The position numbers and the translations under genes are program-made. A stretch of DNA of 64,000 nt from positions 62,001 through 126,000 of the forward strand of contig NZ_JACCDE010000002.1 of assembly GCF_013415125.1 (NCBI RefSeq), given 5' to 3'. Shown here in pieces: positions 1 through 8,299 of this stretch. The stretch comes from Vreelandella glaciei (lineage in GTDB: Bacteria > Pseudomonadota > Gammaproteobacteria > Pseudomonadales > Halomonadaceae). Under the pieces are notes generated by a model. The model was not told the DNA's origin and made no database searches. It saw only the letters and a program-made list of their open reading frames with translations. The first letter of the stretch is position 1; every line of letters begins with the position of its first letter.

Positions 1-987
1 CTTAAACCGCGCTTAGTGGCGCTGAATGAATTACTGCTGCGCTGCCGTTCGGCGGCGACAGCCCTGATGGTTACTCATATCGACACGCCCATGGTAGGGC
101 GCACCTTAATGCAACAGGCGCTGCCGATCACCTTTGGAGTAAAGGTGGCTCACTGGGCAATTGGCCTGGAGCAGGCGCGCCGCCGTTTAAGCGCTGTTGA
201 GCTACCCGTTCAGTTTGGTGGCGCGGTGGGCGTGCACTCGGGTTGGGATAACCTCGGGCTTGAGTGGATGGACGCGCTAGCCGAGCGTTTAGGCTTGTCG
301 GTGCCGGTGCTGCCCTGGCATACCGACCGCTACCCGATTCATGCCCTCGGCACGGCGTTAGATGCTGTTGCCGGAGCCGCTGAAAAAATCGCCCTGGATG
401 TGTCGCTGCTCACTCAAACCGAGGTCGGCGAAGTCGCGGAACCTTCGGCACCCGGGATGGGGGAGTCGTCCTCCATGCCCCATAAGCGTAACCCTGTACG
501 CAGCGCGCTGATTCGCGGCGCAGCGCGACAAGTGCATGGTCACACAAGCGTGTTGATCAACGCTGCCGCCCAACCCCTTGAACGTGGATTGGGCGAGTGG
601 CACGCGGAGTGGGCGCCACTGATGGAAAGCGCTCTGCTGGTAGAGGGTGCGCTAGAGCAAGTGGCCGTGCTGCTGGAGGGGCTCGAGGTGTACCCCGACA
701 ATATGTGGCGCAATCTGTCGGCCACCGGCGGCGGCATTATGGCGGAGCCCGTCGCACGTTTACTGGCGCCTACGCTAGGCACGGACAGAGCCAAGGCTGT
801 TAGCGCAGAAGCAGCAGAAACCTCACGCCGGGAAGCACGCGCTTATGCAGAAGTGCTCTTAACCCATCCTGACGTAAAAGAGATTATTGACCCCGAGGCA
901 CTGCGTAATGCCTGCGATCCCGCTTTATACCTTGGTAGCAGCGCTGCCCAGGTCATACGTGCCAGAAAATGGCTAGAAGCCCAATAA
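1..987 (+). CDS. pcaB: 3-carboxy-cis,cis-muconate cycloisomerase (5' end outside window)
   Basis: Converts 3-carboxy-cis,cis-muconate to 4-carboxymuconolactone, the step after protocatechuate 3,4-dioxygenase in the beta-ketoadipate pathway; cytoplasmic. The reading frame is already open at base 1, so the N-terminal part (roughly the first quarter of a ~450-residue enzyme) is missing and 328 residues are visible. The fumarase/aspartase superfamily signature GESSSMPHKRNP is present near visible residue 154-165 (about bases 460-495). The C-terminal residues run to a clean TAA at 985-987. It precedes pcaIJF and the pcaD-pcaC fusion, which supports the PcaB assignment over adenylosuccinate or argininosuccinate lyase. 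About 200 bases separate it from pcaI, so pcaI probably has its own promoter. Confidence 0.93.
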   Translation, partial: LKPRLVALNELLLRCRSAATALMVTHIDTPMVGRTLMQQALPITFGVKVAHWAIGLEQARRRLSAVELPVQFGGAVGVHSGWDNLGLEWMDALAERLGLSVPVLPWHTDRYPIHALGTALDAVAGAAEKIALDVSLLTQTEVGEVAEPSAPGMGESSSMPHKRNPVRSALIRGAARQVHGHTSVLINAAAQPLERGLGEWHAEWAPLMESALLVEGALEQVAVLLEGLEVYPDNMWRNLSATGGGIMAEPVARLLAPTLGTDRAKAVSAEAAETSRREARAYAEVLLTHPDVKEIIDPEALRNACDPALYLGSSAAQVIRARKWLEAQ

Positions 988-1097
988 GCGTATTTAAAAA
1001 CAAAGCGTTAAGTTCTTCTGTGACATGGGTGATGAATTCAGCCGGTCGTTAGGCGGGCGCCGTTGGGTTTGACCCAATGAATGTTCAGCAGTAGATT

Positions 1098-1134
1098 GTT
1101 CGTATAGAGGATCTATGTTCGCTCAACGAACAAT
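1098..1134. promoter_or_regulatory. Putative PcaU/PcaR-type (IclR family) operator before pcaI
   Basis: Three copies of the element GTTCG/CGAAC lie here: a direct copy at 1098-1102, a second at 1117-1121 and an inverted copy at 1127-1131. The last two make the perfect inverted repeat GTTCG-CTCAA-CGAAC. One palindrome plus a direct repeat is the layout known for the Acinetobacter PcaU/PobR operators, and the P. putida PcaR site also begins GTTCG. The site is 53-89 bases upstream of the pcaI start. No IclR-type regulator gene lies in the window. Binding is inferred from pattern only. Confidence 0.6.
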
Positions 1135-1186
1135 ATGCTGCAGTTCACTAACAAATACGCCAACGACCCGCTAAGAGGCACCCATC

Positions 1187-2020
1187 ATGGCCGAGTTTCT
1201 CAGCTTGCATGACGCGGTAGCGCGCTACGTCCAAGACGGCGCCACCGTGGCCATGGAAGGCTTTACCCACCTGATTCCGTTTGCTGCCGGTCACGAAGTG
1301 ATCCGTCAGAAAAAACGTGACCTGACGCTGATCCGCATGACCCCCGATATCATCTATGATCAGATGATTGGCGCGGGTTGTGCTAAAAAAGTGATCTTCT
1401 CATGGGGTGGTAACCCTGGTGTGGGATCGCTACACCGCCTGCGTGATGCGGTTGAGAAAGGCTGGCCGTGCAAGATCGAGATTCTTGAGCATAGCCATGC
1501 CGCCATGGCCTGCGCCTTTGAGGCAGGTGCGGCGGGATTACCGATGGCGGTATTTCGCGGCTACATCGGTAGCGAGCTACCCAGCGTCAACGACCAAATC
1601 AAATTCATCGAGTGCCCGTTTACCGGCGAGCGTCTGGCGGCTGTACCGTCGGTGCGTCCGGACGTCTCAATTATCCACGCCCAACGGGCGGATCGTCAGG
1701 GTAATGTGCTGGTAGAGGGTATCGTGGGTGTGCAGAAAGAGGCGGTACTGGCGGCCAAGCACAGTATCGTCACGGTGGAGGAGGTCGTCGATGACCTCAA
1801 CGCCCACCCCAACGCCTGCGTGATTCCCAGCTGGGCCATCAGCGCCATTGCGGTGGCCGAGAAAGGCGCGCTGCCCTCCTACACCCACGGCTATTACGGC
1901 CGCAGCAACCGCTTCTATAAAGAGTGGGATGCCATCGCTCGGGATCGCGACACCTTTACCCAGTGGCTCGACGACAACGTTTTTAATGCTGCCCAAAATC
2001 ATGCAGGGGAGAACAGCTGA
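1187..2020 (+). CDS. pcaI: 3-oxoadipate CoA-transferase subunit A
   Basis: Alpha subunit of succinyl-CoA:3-oxoadipate CoA-transferase, which activates beta-ketoadipate using succinyl-CoA. The product is 277 residues, the normal size for the family I CoA-transferase alpha subunit, and contains the glycine-rich early segment GFTHLIPFAAG. An AGAGG-like ribosome site lies just before the ATG. The stop codon overlaps the pcaJ start by one base (TGATG), so the two subunits are translationally coupled. The product is a close fit to the pca type (PcaI) rather than the acetoacetate type, and the pcaF neighbour supports this. Confidence 0.93.
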   Translation: MAEFLSLHDAVARYVQDGATVAMEGFTHLIPFAAGHEVIRQKKRDLTLIRMTPDIIYDQMIGAGCAKKVIFSWGGNPGVGSLHRLRDAVEKGWPCKIEILEHSHAAMACAFEAGAAGLPMAVFRGYIGSELPSVNDQIKFIECPFTGERLAAVPSVRPDVSIIHAQRADRQGNVLVEGIVGVQKEAVLAAKHSIVTVEEVVDDLNAHPNACVIPSWAISAIAVAEKGALPSYTHGYYGRSNRFYKEWDAIARDRDTFTQWLDDNVFNAAQNHAGENS

Positions 2021-2793
2021 TGAGTCTCGAATATACCTCTTCTGAAATGATGTCGGTGACCGCCGCACGGGCTTTGGAAAACGGCATGACCTGTTTTGTG
2101 GGTATCGGGCTGCCCTCGGAAGCTGCCAACCTGGCACGGCTGACCCACGCCCCCGATGTAGTGCTGATTTACGAATCCGGCACGCTGCAGACCAAGCCTG
2201 ATATTCTGCCGTTATCTATTGGCGATGGTGAGCTGTGCGAATCGGCGCTGACCACCGTGGCGGTGCCGGAGATGTTCCGCTATTGGCTCCAGGGCGGCAA
2301 AGTCGACGTGGGCTTTTTAGGTACCGCGCAAATCGACCGCTTTGCTAACCTTAACACTACGCTGATCGGTGATTACAAAGCGCCCAAGGTGCGTCTGCCG
2401 GGCGGCGGCGGTGCGCCGGAAATTGCCACTAACGCTGGTGAAGTCTTCATCACCCTGAAACACTCCAAGCGTGCCTTTGTGAAAGCTGTCGACTTTGTCA
2501 CCACCCTTGGCTTTGGCCGCGACGGCAAAGGGCGCGATAACGTGCCCAATATCGGCAAGGGTCCTACTCGGGTCATCACTGACCTGTGCGTGATGAAGCC
2601 CGACCCGGACAGCAAAGAGCTGGTAGTGGTGTCACTGCACCCAGGTGTGAGTCGCGAAGACGTCATCGACGCAACCGGCTGGGAGATTCACTTTGCCGAA
2701 CAGCTCGAAAGCACTCCAGAGCCCAGTGAAAACGAGCTGACGATTTTGCGTGAGCTCAAAGCGCGCACCGAACGGGCCCACGCGGACGCATAA
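2020..2793 (+). CDS. pcaJ: 3-oxoadipate CoA-transferase subunit B
   Basis: Beta subunit of the 3-oxoadipate CoA-transferase; carries the catalytic glutamate that forms the enzyme-CoA thioester. The expected active-site motif YESG is seen with Glu52. Length is 257 residues. The start codon shares one base with the pcaI stop codon. The gene is followed 11 bases later by pcaF, with an AAGGAG ribosome site between, so pcaI, pcaJ, pcaF and the pcaD-pcaC fusion form one operon. Confidence 0.93.
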   Translation: MSLEYTSSEMMSVTAARALENGMTCFVGIGLPSEAANLARLTHAPDVVLIYESGTLQTKPDILPLSIGDGELCESALTTVAVPEMFRYWLQGGKVDVGFLGTAQIDRFANLNTTLIGDYKAPKVRLPGGGGAPEIATNAGEVFITLKHSKRAFVKAVDFVTTLGFGRDGKGRDNVPNIGKGPTRVITDLCVMKPDPDSKELVVVSLHPGVSREDVIDATGWEIHFAEQLESTPEPSENELTILRELKARTERAHADA

Positions 2794-2804
2794 AGGAGCT
2801 ATTT

Positions 2805-4022
2805 ATGAGCGATGTTGTTATGCAAGACGTCTTTCTATGTCATCCCCGCCGCACCGCTGTGGGACGTTTTGGCGGCACCCTGGCCAGCGTGCGCCCGGAT
2901 GATTTTGCCGCGACGATTTTTAAAGCCGTATTGGCAGAAGCGCCGGATCTCGACCCAGCCGCCATTGAAGAAGTCTTCATGGGCTGTGCTAATCAGGCCG
3001 GGGAAGATAACCGTAACGTGGCGCGCATGTCGTCGCTGCTGGCGGGCATTCCCACTTCGGTACCCGGCACGACCATGAACCGCCTGTGCGGCTCGGGTAT
3101 GGACGCGGTGGGTACCGCGTTTCGCGCCATTAAAGCGGGTGAAATGGAGCTGGCGTTGGCCGGCGGCGTGGAGTCCATGTCTCGCGCGCCCTACGTGATG
3201 GGCAAGGCCGATAGCGCCTTCGCCCGTAGTCAAAAACTCGAAGACACCACCATTGGCTGGCGCCTGATCAACCCGCTGATGAAGAAAGCGTTTGGGGTCG
3301 ATTCCATGCCGGAGACCGCAGAGAACGTCGCCGAGCAGTTCAATATCTCTCGCGAAGACCAGGACGCCTTTGCCCTGCGCTCTCAGCAGAAGGCCGCTGC
3401 CGCCCAAAAGGCCGGGCGCTTTGCCCAGGAAATCACCGCCATCGAGATCCCGCGCCGCAAGCAGGCGCCGCTGATCTTTGACCAGGACGAGCATCTGCGG
3501 GAAACCACGCTGGAGAAGCTCGCAGGCCTACCGACGCCTTTTCGTGAAGGTGGCAGCGTCACGGCGGGTAACGCCTCCGGTGTCAACGACGGCGCGGCAG
3601 CCATGCTGGTGGCCAGCGAAGCGGCGGTCAAACAGCACGGTCTTAAGCCGATGGCGAAAATTATTGGTATGGCCACGGCAGGCGTCGAGCCGCGCATTAT
3701 GGGCTACGGGCCGGTACCGGCAGTGCAGAAACTACTCAAGCGCACCGGTATCGCCATGGACGATATTGATGTGTTTGAGTTCAACGAGGCATTTGCCGCC
3801 CAAGCGTTAGCGTGTATGCGCGACCTCGGCCTGGCCGACGACGACCCACGCGTCAACCCGAACGGCGGCGCGATTGCGCTGGGGCACCCGCTGGGTATGT
3901 CCGGTGCCCGCCTGTTGCTGACCGCCGCCCATGAGTTGCAAAACAGCGGCAAGCGCTACGCACTGTGTACCATGTGTGTAGGTGTGGGGCAGGGTATCGC
4001 CACGCTGATTGAACGCGTTTAA
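2805..4022 (+). CDS. pcaF: 3-oxoadipyl-CoA thiolase
   Basis: Cleaves 3-oxoadipyl-CoA with CoA to succinyl-CoA and acetyl-CoA, the last step of the beta-ketoadipate pathway. Length 405 residues, as usual for PcaF. All three thiolase active-site elements are visible: Cys95 in [11 protein letters not shown], His361 in [11 protein letters not shown] and Cys391 in [11 protein letters not shown] strong AGGAG site precedes the ATG. The position directly after pcaIJ makes the degradative 3-oxoadipyl thiolase role far more likely than a general acetyl-CoA acetyltransferase. Confidence 0.94.
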   Translation: MSDVVMQDVFLCHPRRTAVGRFGGTLASVRPDDFAATIFKAVLAEAPDLDPAAIEEVFMGCANQAGEDNRNVARMSSLLAGIPTSVPGTTMNRLCGSGMDAVGTAFRAIKAGEMELALAGGVESMSRAPYVMGKADSAFARSQKLEDTTIGWRLINPLMKKAFGVDSMPETAENVAEQFNISREDQDAFALRSQQKAAAAQKAGRFAQEITAIEIPRRKQAPLIFDQDEHLRETTLEKLAGLPTPFREGGSVTAGNASGVNDGAAAMLVASEAAVKQHGLKPMAKIIGMATAGVEPRIMGYGPVPAVQKLLKRTGIAMDDIDVFEFNEAFAAQALACMRDLGLADDDPRVNPNGGAIALGHPLGMSGARLLLTAAHELQNSGKRYALCTMCVGVGQGIATLIERV

Positions 4023-4033
4023 CGGAGACCATC

Positions 4034-5203
4034 ATGGCATTTCATAGCATCAATGGCCGCAGCGTCGCTTACCGATTGCTCGGCTCGGAAGTGAATCCAC
4101 TTATCGTGCTGGCGCATCCGCTGGGCATGAGCCAAGCGGTATGGGACGACGTGATCCCCGCGCTGCTGCCCCGCTACCGAGTGCTGACCTGGGATCTACC
4201 CGGCCACGGCGCAAGCCAAGCGGTCAGCGGTGAGCAGGTTACGCCCGCTGACCTGGCCACTGAAGCGTTGGCGCTGGCAGATATTGCTGGCGCTGAGCGC
4301 TTTCACTTCGCCGGCACCTCAATTGGTGGCGTGGTCGGCCAGCAGTTGATTGCGGCGCACCCTGACCGCCTGCTTACTGCGACGCTGACCAACACCGGCG
4401 CAGTGATTGGCAATCCGGACTTATGGAATACCCGTGCAGGCCGCGTGCGGCAGGAAGGCTTGGCGGCGATGTCTGAAGAGATCGTGCCCCGCTGGTTTGC
4501 CCCGGCGGCGTTTGAGGCAAGCCCCGCACTGAAAGCAGGCTGGTGCGTGCAAATGGGCCGTGGCGATGATGAGTCCTACGCTCAGCTGTGCGAAATGCTT
4601 GGCCGCGATACCTTTACCGGCAAACTGTCCGGTAAGAACACGAAGGTGCAGCTGTTCGGCGGCAGTGAAGATATGGCCACGCCGCCTGCAGCGTTGGAAG
4701 CCCTCGCTGCGGAGCTCGATGGCGCTCCGCTGGAGATTTTTGACGGCGTGGGCCATGTGCCTGCGGTAGAAGCCCCAGGGCTAATTGCGCAAAAGCTCCT
4801 CGCGGTGCTTGCCACTGATTTAGGCGATGTGGCGAACCACGGCGTGGCGTACGCCACTGGTCTTGAGACCCGCAAGCAGGTATTGGGAGAAGAGCATGTG
4901 GCGCGCTCGACCGCCAACGCCAATAGCCTGGATGCCCCCTTCCAGCAGATGATTACCCGGCTGGCCTGGGGTGAGCTGTGGAGCAACAACGACCTAACCC
5001 GGCGCGAGCGCAGCATGATCACCACCGGGATTCTCGCCGCCCTCGGCCGTGAAGAGTTAACGCTACATTTAAAAACCGCCAAGCGTATTGGCCTAACGGA
5101 AGCCGAGCTGCGCCAAGTGCTGATGCACGTGGCGATTTACGGTGGCGTTCCGGCCGCCAATCACGCCTTTGCCCTCGCTAAGGAGTCGGGCTGGGGTGAG
5201 TAG
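4034..5203 (+). CDS. pcaL: Fused 3-oxoadipate enol-lactonase / 4-carboxymuconolactone decarboxylase (PcaD-PcaC)
   Basis: One 389-residue chain carries two consecutive pathway activities. Residues 1 to about 260 are an alpha/beta-hydrolase with the nucleophile Ser96 in GTSIGG, a DLPGHG segment and a C-terminal GVGHVP histidine: this is the PcaD lactonase. Residues from about 270 to 389 are a carboxymuconolactone decarboxylase domain (ERSMITTGILAALG, then HVAIYGGVPAANHA): this is PcaC. Separate pcaC and pcaD genes are usual in pseudomonads; the fusion, called PcaL, is known from Streptomyces and Rhodococcus. No frame break is seen between the domains. The gene starts 11 bases after pcaF behind an ACGGAGA site and closes the pcaIJF operon. 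Confidence 0.92.
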   Translation: MAFHSINGRSVAYRLLGSEVNPLIVLAHPLGMSQAVWDDVIPALLPRYRVLTWDLPGHGASQAVSGEQVTPADLATEALALADIAGAERFHFAGTSIGGVVGQQLIAAHPDRLLTATLTNTGAVIGNPDLWNTRAGRVRQEGLAAMSEEIVPRWFAPAAFEASPALKAGWCVQMGRGDDESYAQLCEMLGRDTFTGKLSGKNTKVQLFGGSEDMATPPAALEALAAELDGAPLEIFDGVGHVPAVEAPGLIAQKLLAVLATDLGDVANHGVAYATGLETRKQVLGEEHVARSTANANSLDAPFQQMITRLAWGELWSNNDLTRRERSMITTGILAALGREELTLHLKTAKRIGLTEAELRQVLMHVAIYGGVPAANHAFALAKESGWGE

Positions 5204-5519
5204 ATTAGTGGATCCATGAACGGTTGTTTTTTTTAAGAACAATGCATTTGCAAAGTGAGTGAGCCATTGCTGATCGAAGTGCCAACACCTCGGCATAGCC
5301 AAAAGCAGTGTGATGGTGCTGTATCCCTCAACAAAGACAACAAGAGGGTTAAGTGATGAAACGCCCATCGCAAAAGAGCTACTCCTTGCTTGCAGCTTGG
5401 TTATATCCAGCTGCGTGCAGGCTGACACATGGCTTACCGCGCTCGCGTCAATTTAGCGTTGTCATTGTTTGCGCTAATCGGCGAAAGTAGGGCATCTTTT
5501 TTCGCTGATATAGAACGCC
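5204..5519 (+). other. Intergenic stretch before pcaQ
   Basis: No gene is supported in these 316 bases. Two short open frames are present, but neither has a good ribosome site or recognisable content. The segment presumably holds the end of the pcaIJF operon transcript and the pcaQ promoter. I saw no clear terminator hairpin. Confidence 0.5.
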
Positions 5520-6467
5520 ATGCTGAACGCTCGAATCAAACTACGTCACTTGATGGCGTTTCTCGAAGTGGCCAAGCGGCGCAGCTTTGCGCGTGCTGCC
5601 GAGGCGCTGGCGATTACTCAACCGGGCATTTCCAAGGCAATACGCGAGCTTGAGGAGATTCTTGAAGCGCCGCTTTTCGAACGCACGTCGCAAGGCGTGT
5701 CGCTTACCCAAGCGGGGTTGACGCTGCTCCGACATGCAGGCCCTGCCATACGGGCGCTGGATGAAGGCGTCAGCGCTATTGGCGATGCCCACCGGGGCGG
5801 ACGTTGGCTGCGCGTCGGGGCGCTTTCCACTGTTGAGAGCCGCCTGCTGCCAGTGGCGATACAGCGCTGGCATACCGCCGCGCCGCCGGGCCAGGGCGAT
5901 ACCAGTGTATCCGTGGTGACCGGGGCCAGCGCCTATTTACTGTCGCGCCTGCGCCTGGGCGAGCTGGATATGGTGGTTGGGCGGATGACCGAGGCGCGAG
6001 AGATTGGCGACCTCTACTTTGAACACCTCTATTATGAGCCTTTGGTTATCGTCGCGCGAAAAGAGCACCCGCTTGCCCACGTCACGCCGGTCACGGCGGA
6101 TCAACTGGTTGCCTATCCCTGGGCGCTACCGCCGCCGCAGACCACGCTACGACAGCAGGTGGACAGTTTCTGCGTGCGCCATGCCATTAAGCTGCCGCCG
6201 CGGCTGCTGGAAACTCTCTCGCTGCCCGTTAGCTATCGCTACACTCTGGAGAGTGATGCGCTCTGGATAGCCCCCCGGGAAGCGGTGGCCGAAGAATTGG
6301 AAAAAGGTCAGTTGGTGAAGGTCGCGCTGCCGTTTGAAGCCCATGGTGGTTCGGTGGGCATTTGTACGAATGCGAGCATGGAAACGTCGCTGCCCCGTGA
6401 AGCGTTTTGCGAAACCCTACGCCAGGTGGCAGCTGAGCGCATTCAACCAAGGTCGCAAAAGCCATAA
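5520..6467 (+). CDS. pcaQ: LysR-type activator of pca genes
   Basis: LysR-family transcription factor of 315 residues. The N-terminal winged helix-turn-helix occupies about residues 8-67 (LRHLMAFLEVAKRRSFARAA, then ITQPGISKAIRELE), followed by a substrate-binding effector domain. It matches the PcaQ style, whose inducer is 3-carboxy-cis,cis-muconate in rhizobia. It lies between the pcaIJF-pcaDC operon and pcaHG on the same strand, and its stop codon overlaps a PcaQ-type box in front of pcaHG, so it most likely activates pcaHG. CatM/BenM-type regulators are less likely because no catechol genes are present. Confidence 0.88.
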   Translation: MLNARIKLRHLMAFLEVAKRRSFARAAEALAITQPGISKAIRELEEILEAPLFERTSQGVSLTQAGLTLLRHAGPAIRALDEGVSAIGDAHRGGRWLRVGALSTVESRLLPVAIQRWHTAAPPGQGDTSVSVVTGASAYLLSRLRLGELDMVVGRMTEAREIGDLYFEHLYYEPLVIVARKEHPLAHVTPVTADQLVAYPWALPPPQTTLRQQVDSFCVRHAIKLPPRLLETLSLPVSYRYTLESDALWIAPREAVAEELEKGQLVKVALPFEAHGGSVGICTNASMETSLPREAFCETLRQVAAERIQPRSQKP

Positions 6468-6481
6468 CCTATGAGTTATGG
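6462..6481. promoter_or_regulatory. Putative PcaQ operator before pcaHG
   Basis: Inverted repeat CCATAAC (6462-6468) and GTTATGG (6475-6481). It contains ATAACC at 6464-6469, four bases, then AGTTAT, close to the published Sinorhizobium PcaQ consensus ATAACC-N4-GGTTAA. It overlaps the stop codon of pcaQ and lies 112-131 bases upstream of the pcaH start. Assigned from sequence likeness only. Confidence 0.6.
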
Positions 6482-6592
6482 GCGAAGATGACTCTTCAAT
6501 TGGCAAGGGCTGAGCCGCAGGTCACACTTTGCGAGTAAAAGCGTAAAGGGGCAATGCCCCTCTGCCCCTGTAGCCATAAAGAGCATTTTGCC

Positions 6593-7315
6593 ATGCAAAA
6601 TAATCATAACCGCTTTGTGACCCGTGACCGCAACTGGCACCCGCCTGCCTACGCGCCGGGCTACAAAACTTCGGTGGCACGCTCGCCGCAGCAAGCGCTA
6701 GTGAGCATGCAGCAGCCGACCGTATCTGAGTTGACTGGTCCCAATTTTAGTCATCTGCGCATGGGGCCGCATGACAACGACCTACTGATGAATTTCAGCC
6801 AAGGTCAGGGGTTGCCGCAAGGTGAACGGATCATCATGTTTGGCCGAGTTGTCGACCAGTTCAGTAAGCCAGTACCGCACACGCTGGTGGAAATGTGGCA
6901 GGCCAATGCCGGTGGTCGCTACCGCCACAAAAACGATAAGTATCTGGCACCGCTGGATCCTAACTTTGGCGGTGTAGGTCGCTGTTTGACCGATGACCAA
7001 GGCTTTTACCGTTTCCGTACCATCAAGCCTGGTCCTTACCCATGGCCCAACGACATGAATAGCTGGCGACCCGCGCATATCCACGTATCAGTCACCGGCC
7101 CTTCAATCTCTACTCGGTTGATTACCCAGATGTATTTTGAGGGCGATCCGCTGATTCCTCTCTGCCCGATTGTGCATACGCTGAAGGACCCTGACGCCGT
7201 TGAAACTATGATCGGACGGTTGGATATGGCCCACAGCAAGCCAATGGATTGCCTAGCCTATCGCTTTGACATTGTGGTGCGCGGCGAGCTGCAAACCTAC
7301 TTTGAAAACCAATAA
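6593..7315 (+). CDS. pcaH: Protocatechuate 3,4-dioxygenase beta subunit
   Basis: Iron-bearing subunit of the intradiol dioxygenase that opens protocatechuate to 3-carboxy-cis,cis-muconate. From the ATG at 6593 the protein has 240 residues, the usual size. An in-frame upstream start at 6554 exists but would add an unlikely [11 protein letters not shown] tail, and AAGAG precedes 6593. All four Fe(III) ligands are present with the P. putida spacing: Tyr110, Tyr149 (GPYPW), His162 and His164 (PAHIH). pcaG follows 15 bases later. Confidence 0.95.
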   Translation: MQNNHNRFVTRDRNWHPPAYAPGYKTSVARSPQQALVSMQQPTVSELTGPNFSHLRMGPHDNDLLMNFSQGQGLPQGERIIMFGRVVDQFSKPVPHTLVEMWQANAGGRYRHKNDKYLAPLDPNFGGVGRCLTDDQGFYRFRTIKPGPYPWPNDMNSWRPAHIHVSVTGPSISTRLITQMYFEGDPLIPLCPIVHTLKDPDAVETMIGRLDMAHSKPMDCLAYRFDIVVRGELQTYFENQ

Positions 7316-7330
7316 GGGCGAGGATACATC

Positions 7331-7975
7331 ATGAAACAGCCTTCTATTCAGCCCAACAGCCAGCCGACCAGCGCGCTGATGCTGCGTGAAACTGCCTCGC
7401 AAACCGCTGGCCCCTACGTGCATATTGGTCTTGCACTCGCAGCGGCAGGCAACCCCGTCCGTGAGGAAGAGATCTGGAACGAGATGGCCAAACCCAATGC
7501 TGAGGGTGAGCATATCGAAGTGGTCGGTACCGTCATCGACGGCAACGGTGATCTGGTGCGCGATACGTTTGTCGAGGCGTGGCAAGCTGATGCCAACGGC
7601 CACTATCAAGCCGATTACGACCTCAGCAAGCCGTTCAACAGCTTTGGGCGTACCGCCACCACCTTTGATCATGGTAGCGAGTGGTCGTTAACCACCATCA
7701 AGCCCGGCGCGGTGGAGCACCCTAGCGGGCAGTTAATGGCACCGCATATTAACCTGACGCTGTTTGCCCGTGGAGTGAACATCCACCTGCAAACGCGGCT
7801 CTATTTTGATGATGAGGCTGAAGCGAATGCGCAGTGCCCGGTGCTATCACGTATCGAGTCTCCGGCGCGTCGGCAAACCTTGATCGCCAAGCGGGAAGAA
7901 GCTGATGGCAAAGTGCGTTATCGCTTGGATATCCGCCTGCAAGGCGAAGGCGAGACGGTATTTTTTGATTTCTAG
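7331..7975 (+). CDS. pcaG: Protocatechuate 3,4-dioxygenase alpha subunit
   Basis: Structural partner of PcaH in the (alpha-beta-Fe) complex. The 214-residue product has the intradiol fold with TAGPYVHIGLA near the N-terminus and PHINLTLFARGVN in place of the iron-binding PAHIH motif, as expected of the alpha subunit, which does not bind iron. An AGGA ribosome site precedes the ATG. A good rho-independent terminator starts about 30 bases after the stop, so pcaHG is a two-gene unit. Confidence 0.94.
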   Translation: MKQPSIQPNSQPTSALMLRETASQTAGPYVHIGLALAAAGNPVREEEIWNEMAKPNAEGEHIEVVGTVIDGNGDLVRDTFVEAWQADANGHYQADYDLSKPFNSFGRTATTFDHGSEWSLTTIKPGAVEHPSGQLMAPHINLTLFARGVNIHLQTRLYFDDEAEANAQCPVLSRIESPARRQTLIAKREEADGKVRYRLDIRLQGEGETVFFDF

Positions 7976-8007
7976 CCCCTCGTCTGCAAAGTTTGTAAAT
8001 AAAACTG

Positions 8008-8043
8008 AAAAGCGTTGCTTATCCGTAAGCAGCGCTTTTTTTG
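8008..8043 (+). terminator. Rho-independent terminator of pcaHG
   Basis: Thirteen-pair stem AAAGCGTTGCTTA / TAAGCAGCGCTTT with loop TCCG and one T-G wobble, followed directly by a run of seven T residues. Confidence 0.9.
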
Positions 8044-8242
8044 TTTGGGTTCGACCTTGGTCGGGCATTGATCTTGTAAAAATCCAACTTTTACCCGTCA
8101 TTGTACCTTTTGGAGACGGCGTGAAAGCAGCAACACTGGTGATGCGAGGCAGGAAGCTGAAAAGACCGGGCGACATAGCCTGAACATAGACGAATGTCGA
8201 TTAGCCCTACGCCTCATAGTGAATTAATGTGAATGCTTAAAG

Positions 8243-8266
8243 CGAACTAGTATTCGCTATACGAAC
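8243..8266. promoter_or_regulatory. PcaU/PcaR-like operator before the first TRAP operon
   Basis: ATTCG-CTATA-CGAAC (8252-8266) is an inverted repeat with the same arms and spacer length as the site in front of pcaI, one arm having A for G. A further CGAAC lies at 8243-8247, 19 bases from the last copy, the same repeat distance seen at pcaI. The site sits 34-57 bases upstream of dctP. It suggests that the transporter is controlled by the same IclR-type regulator as pcaIJF. Confidence 0.5.
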
Positions 8267-8299
8267 TTACAATAATCCAAGAAAGTCCTGGAGGTTCCT

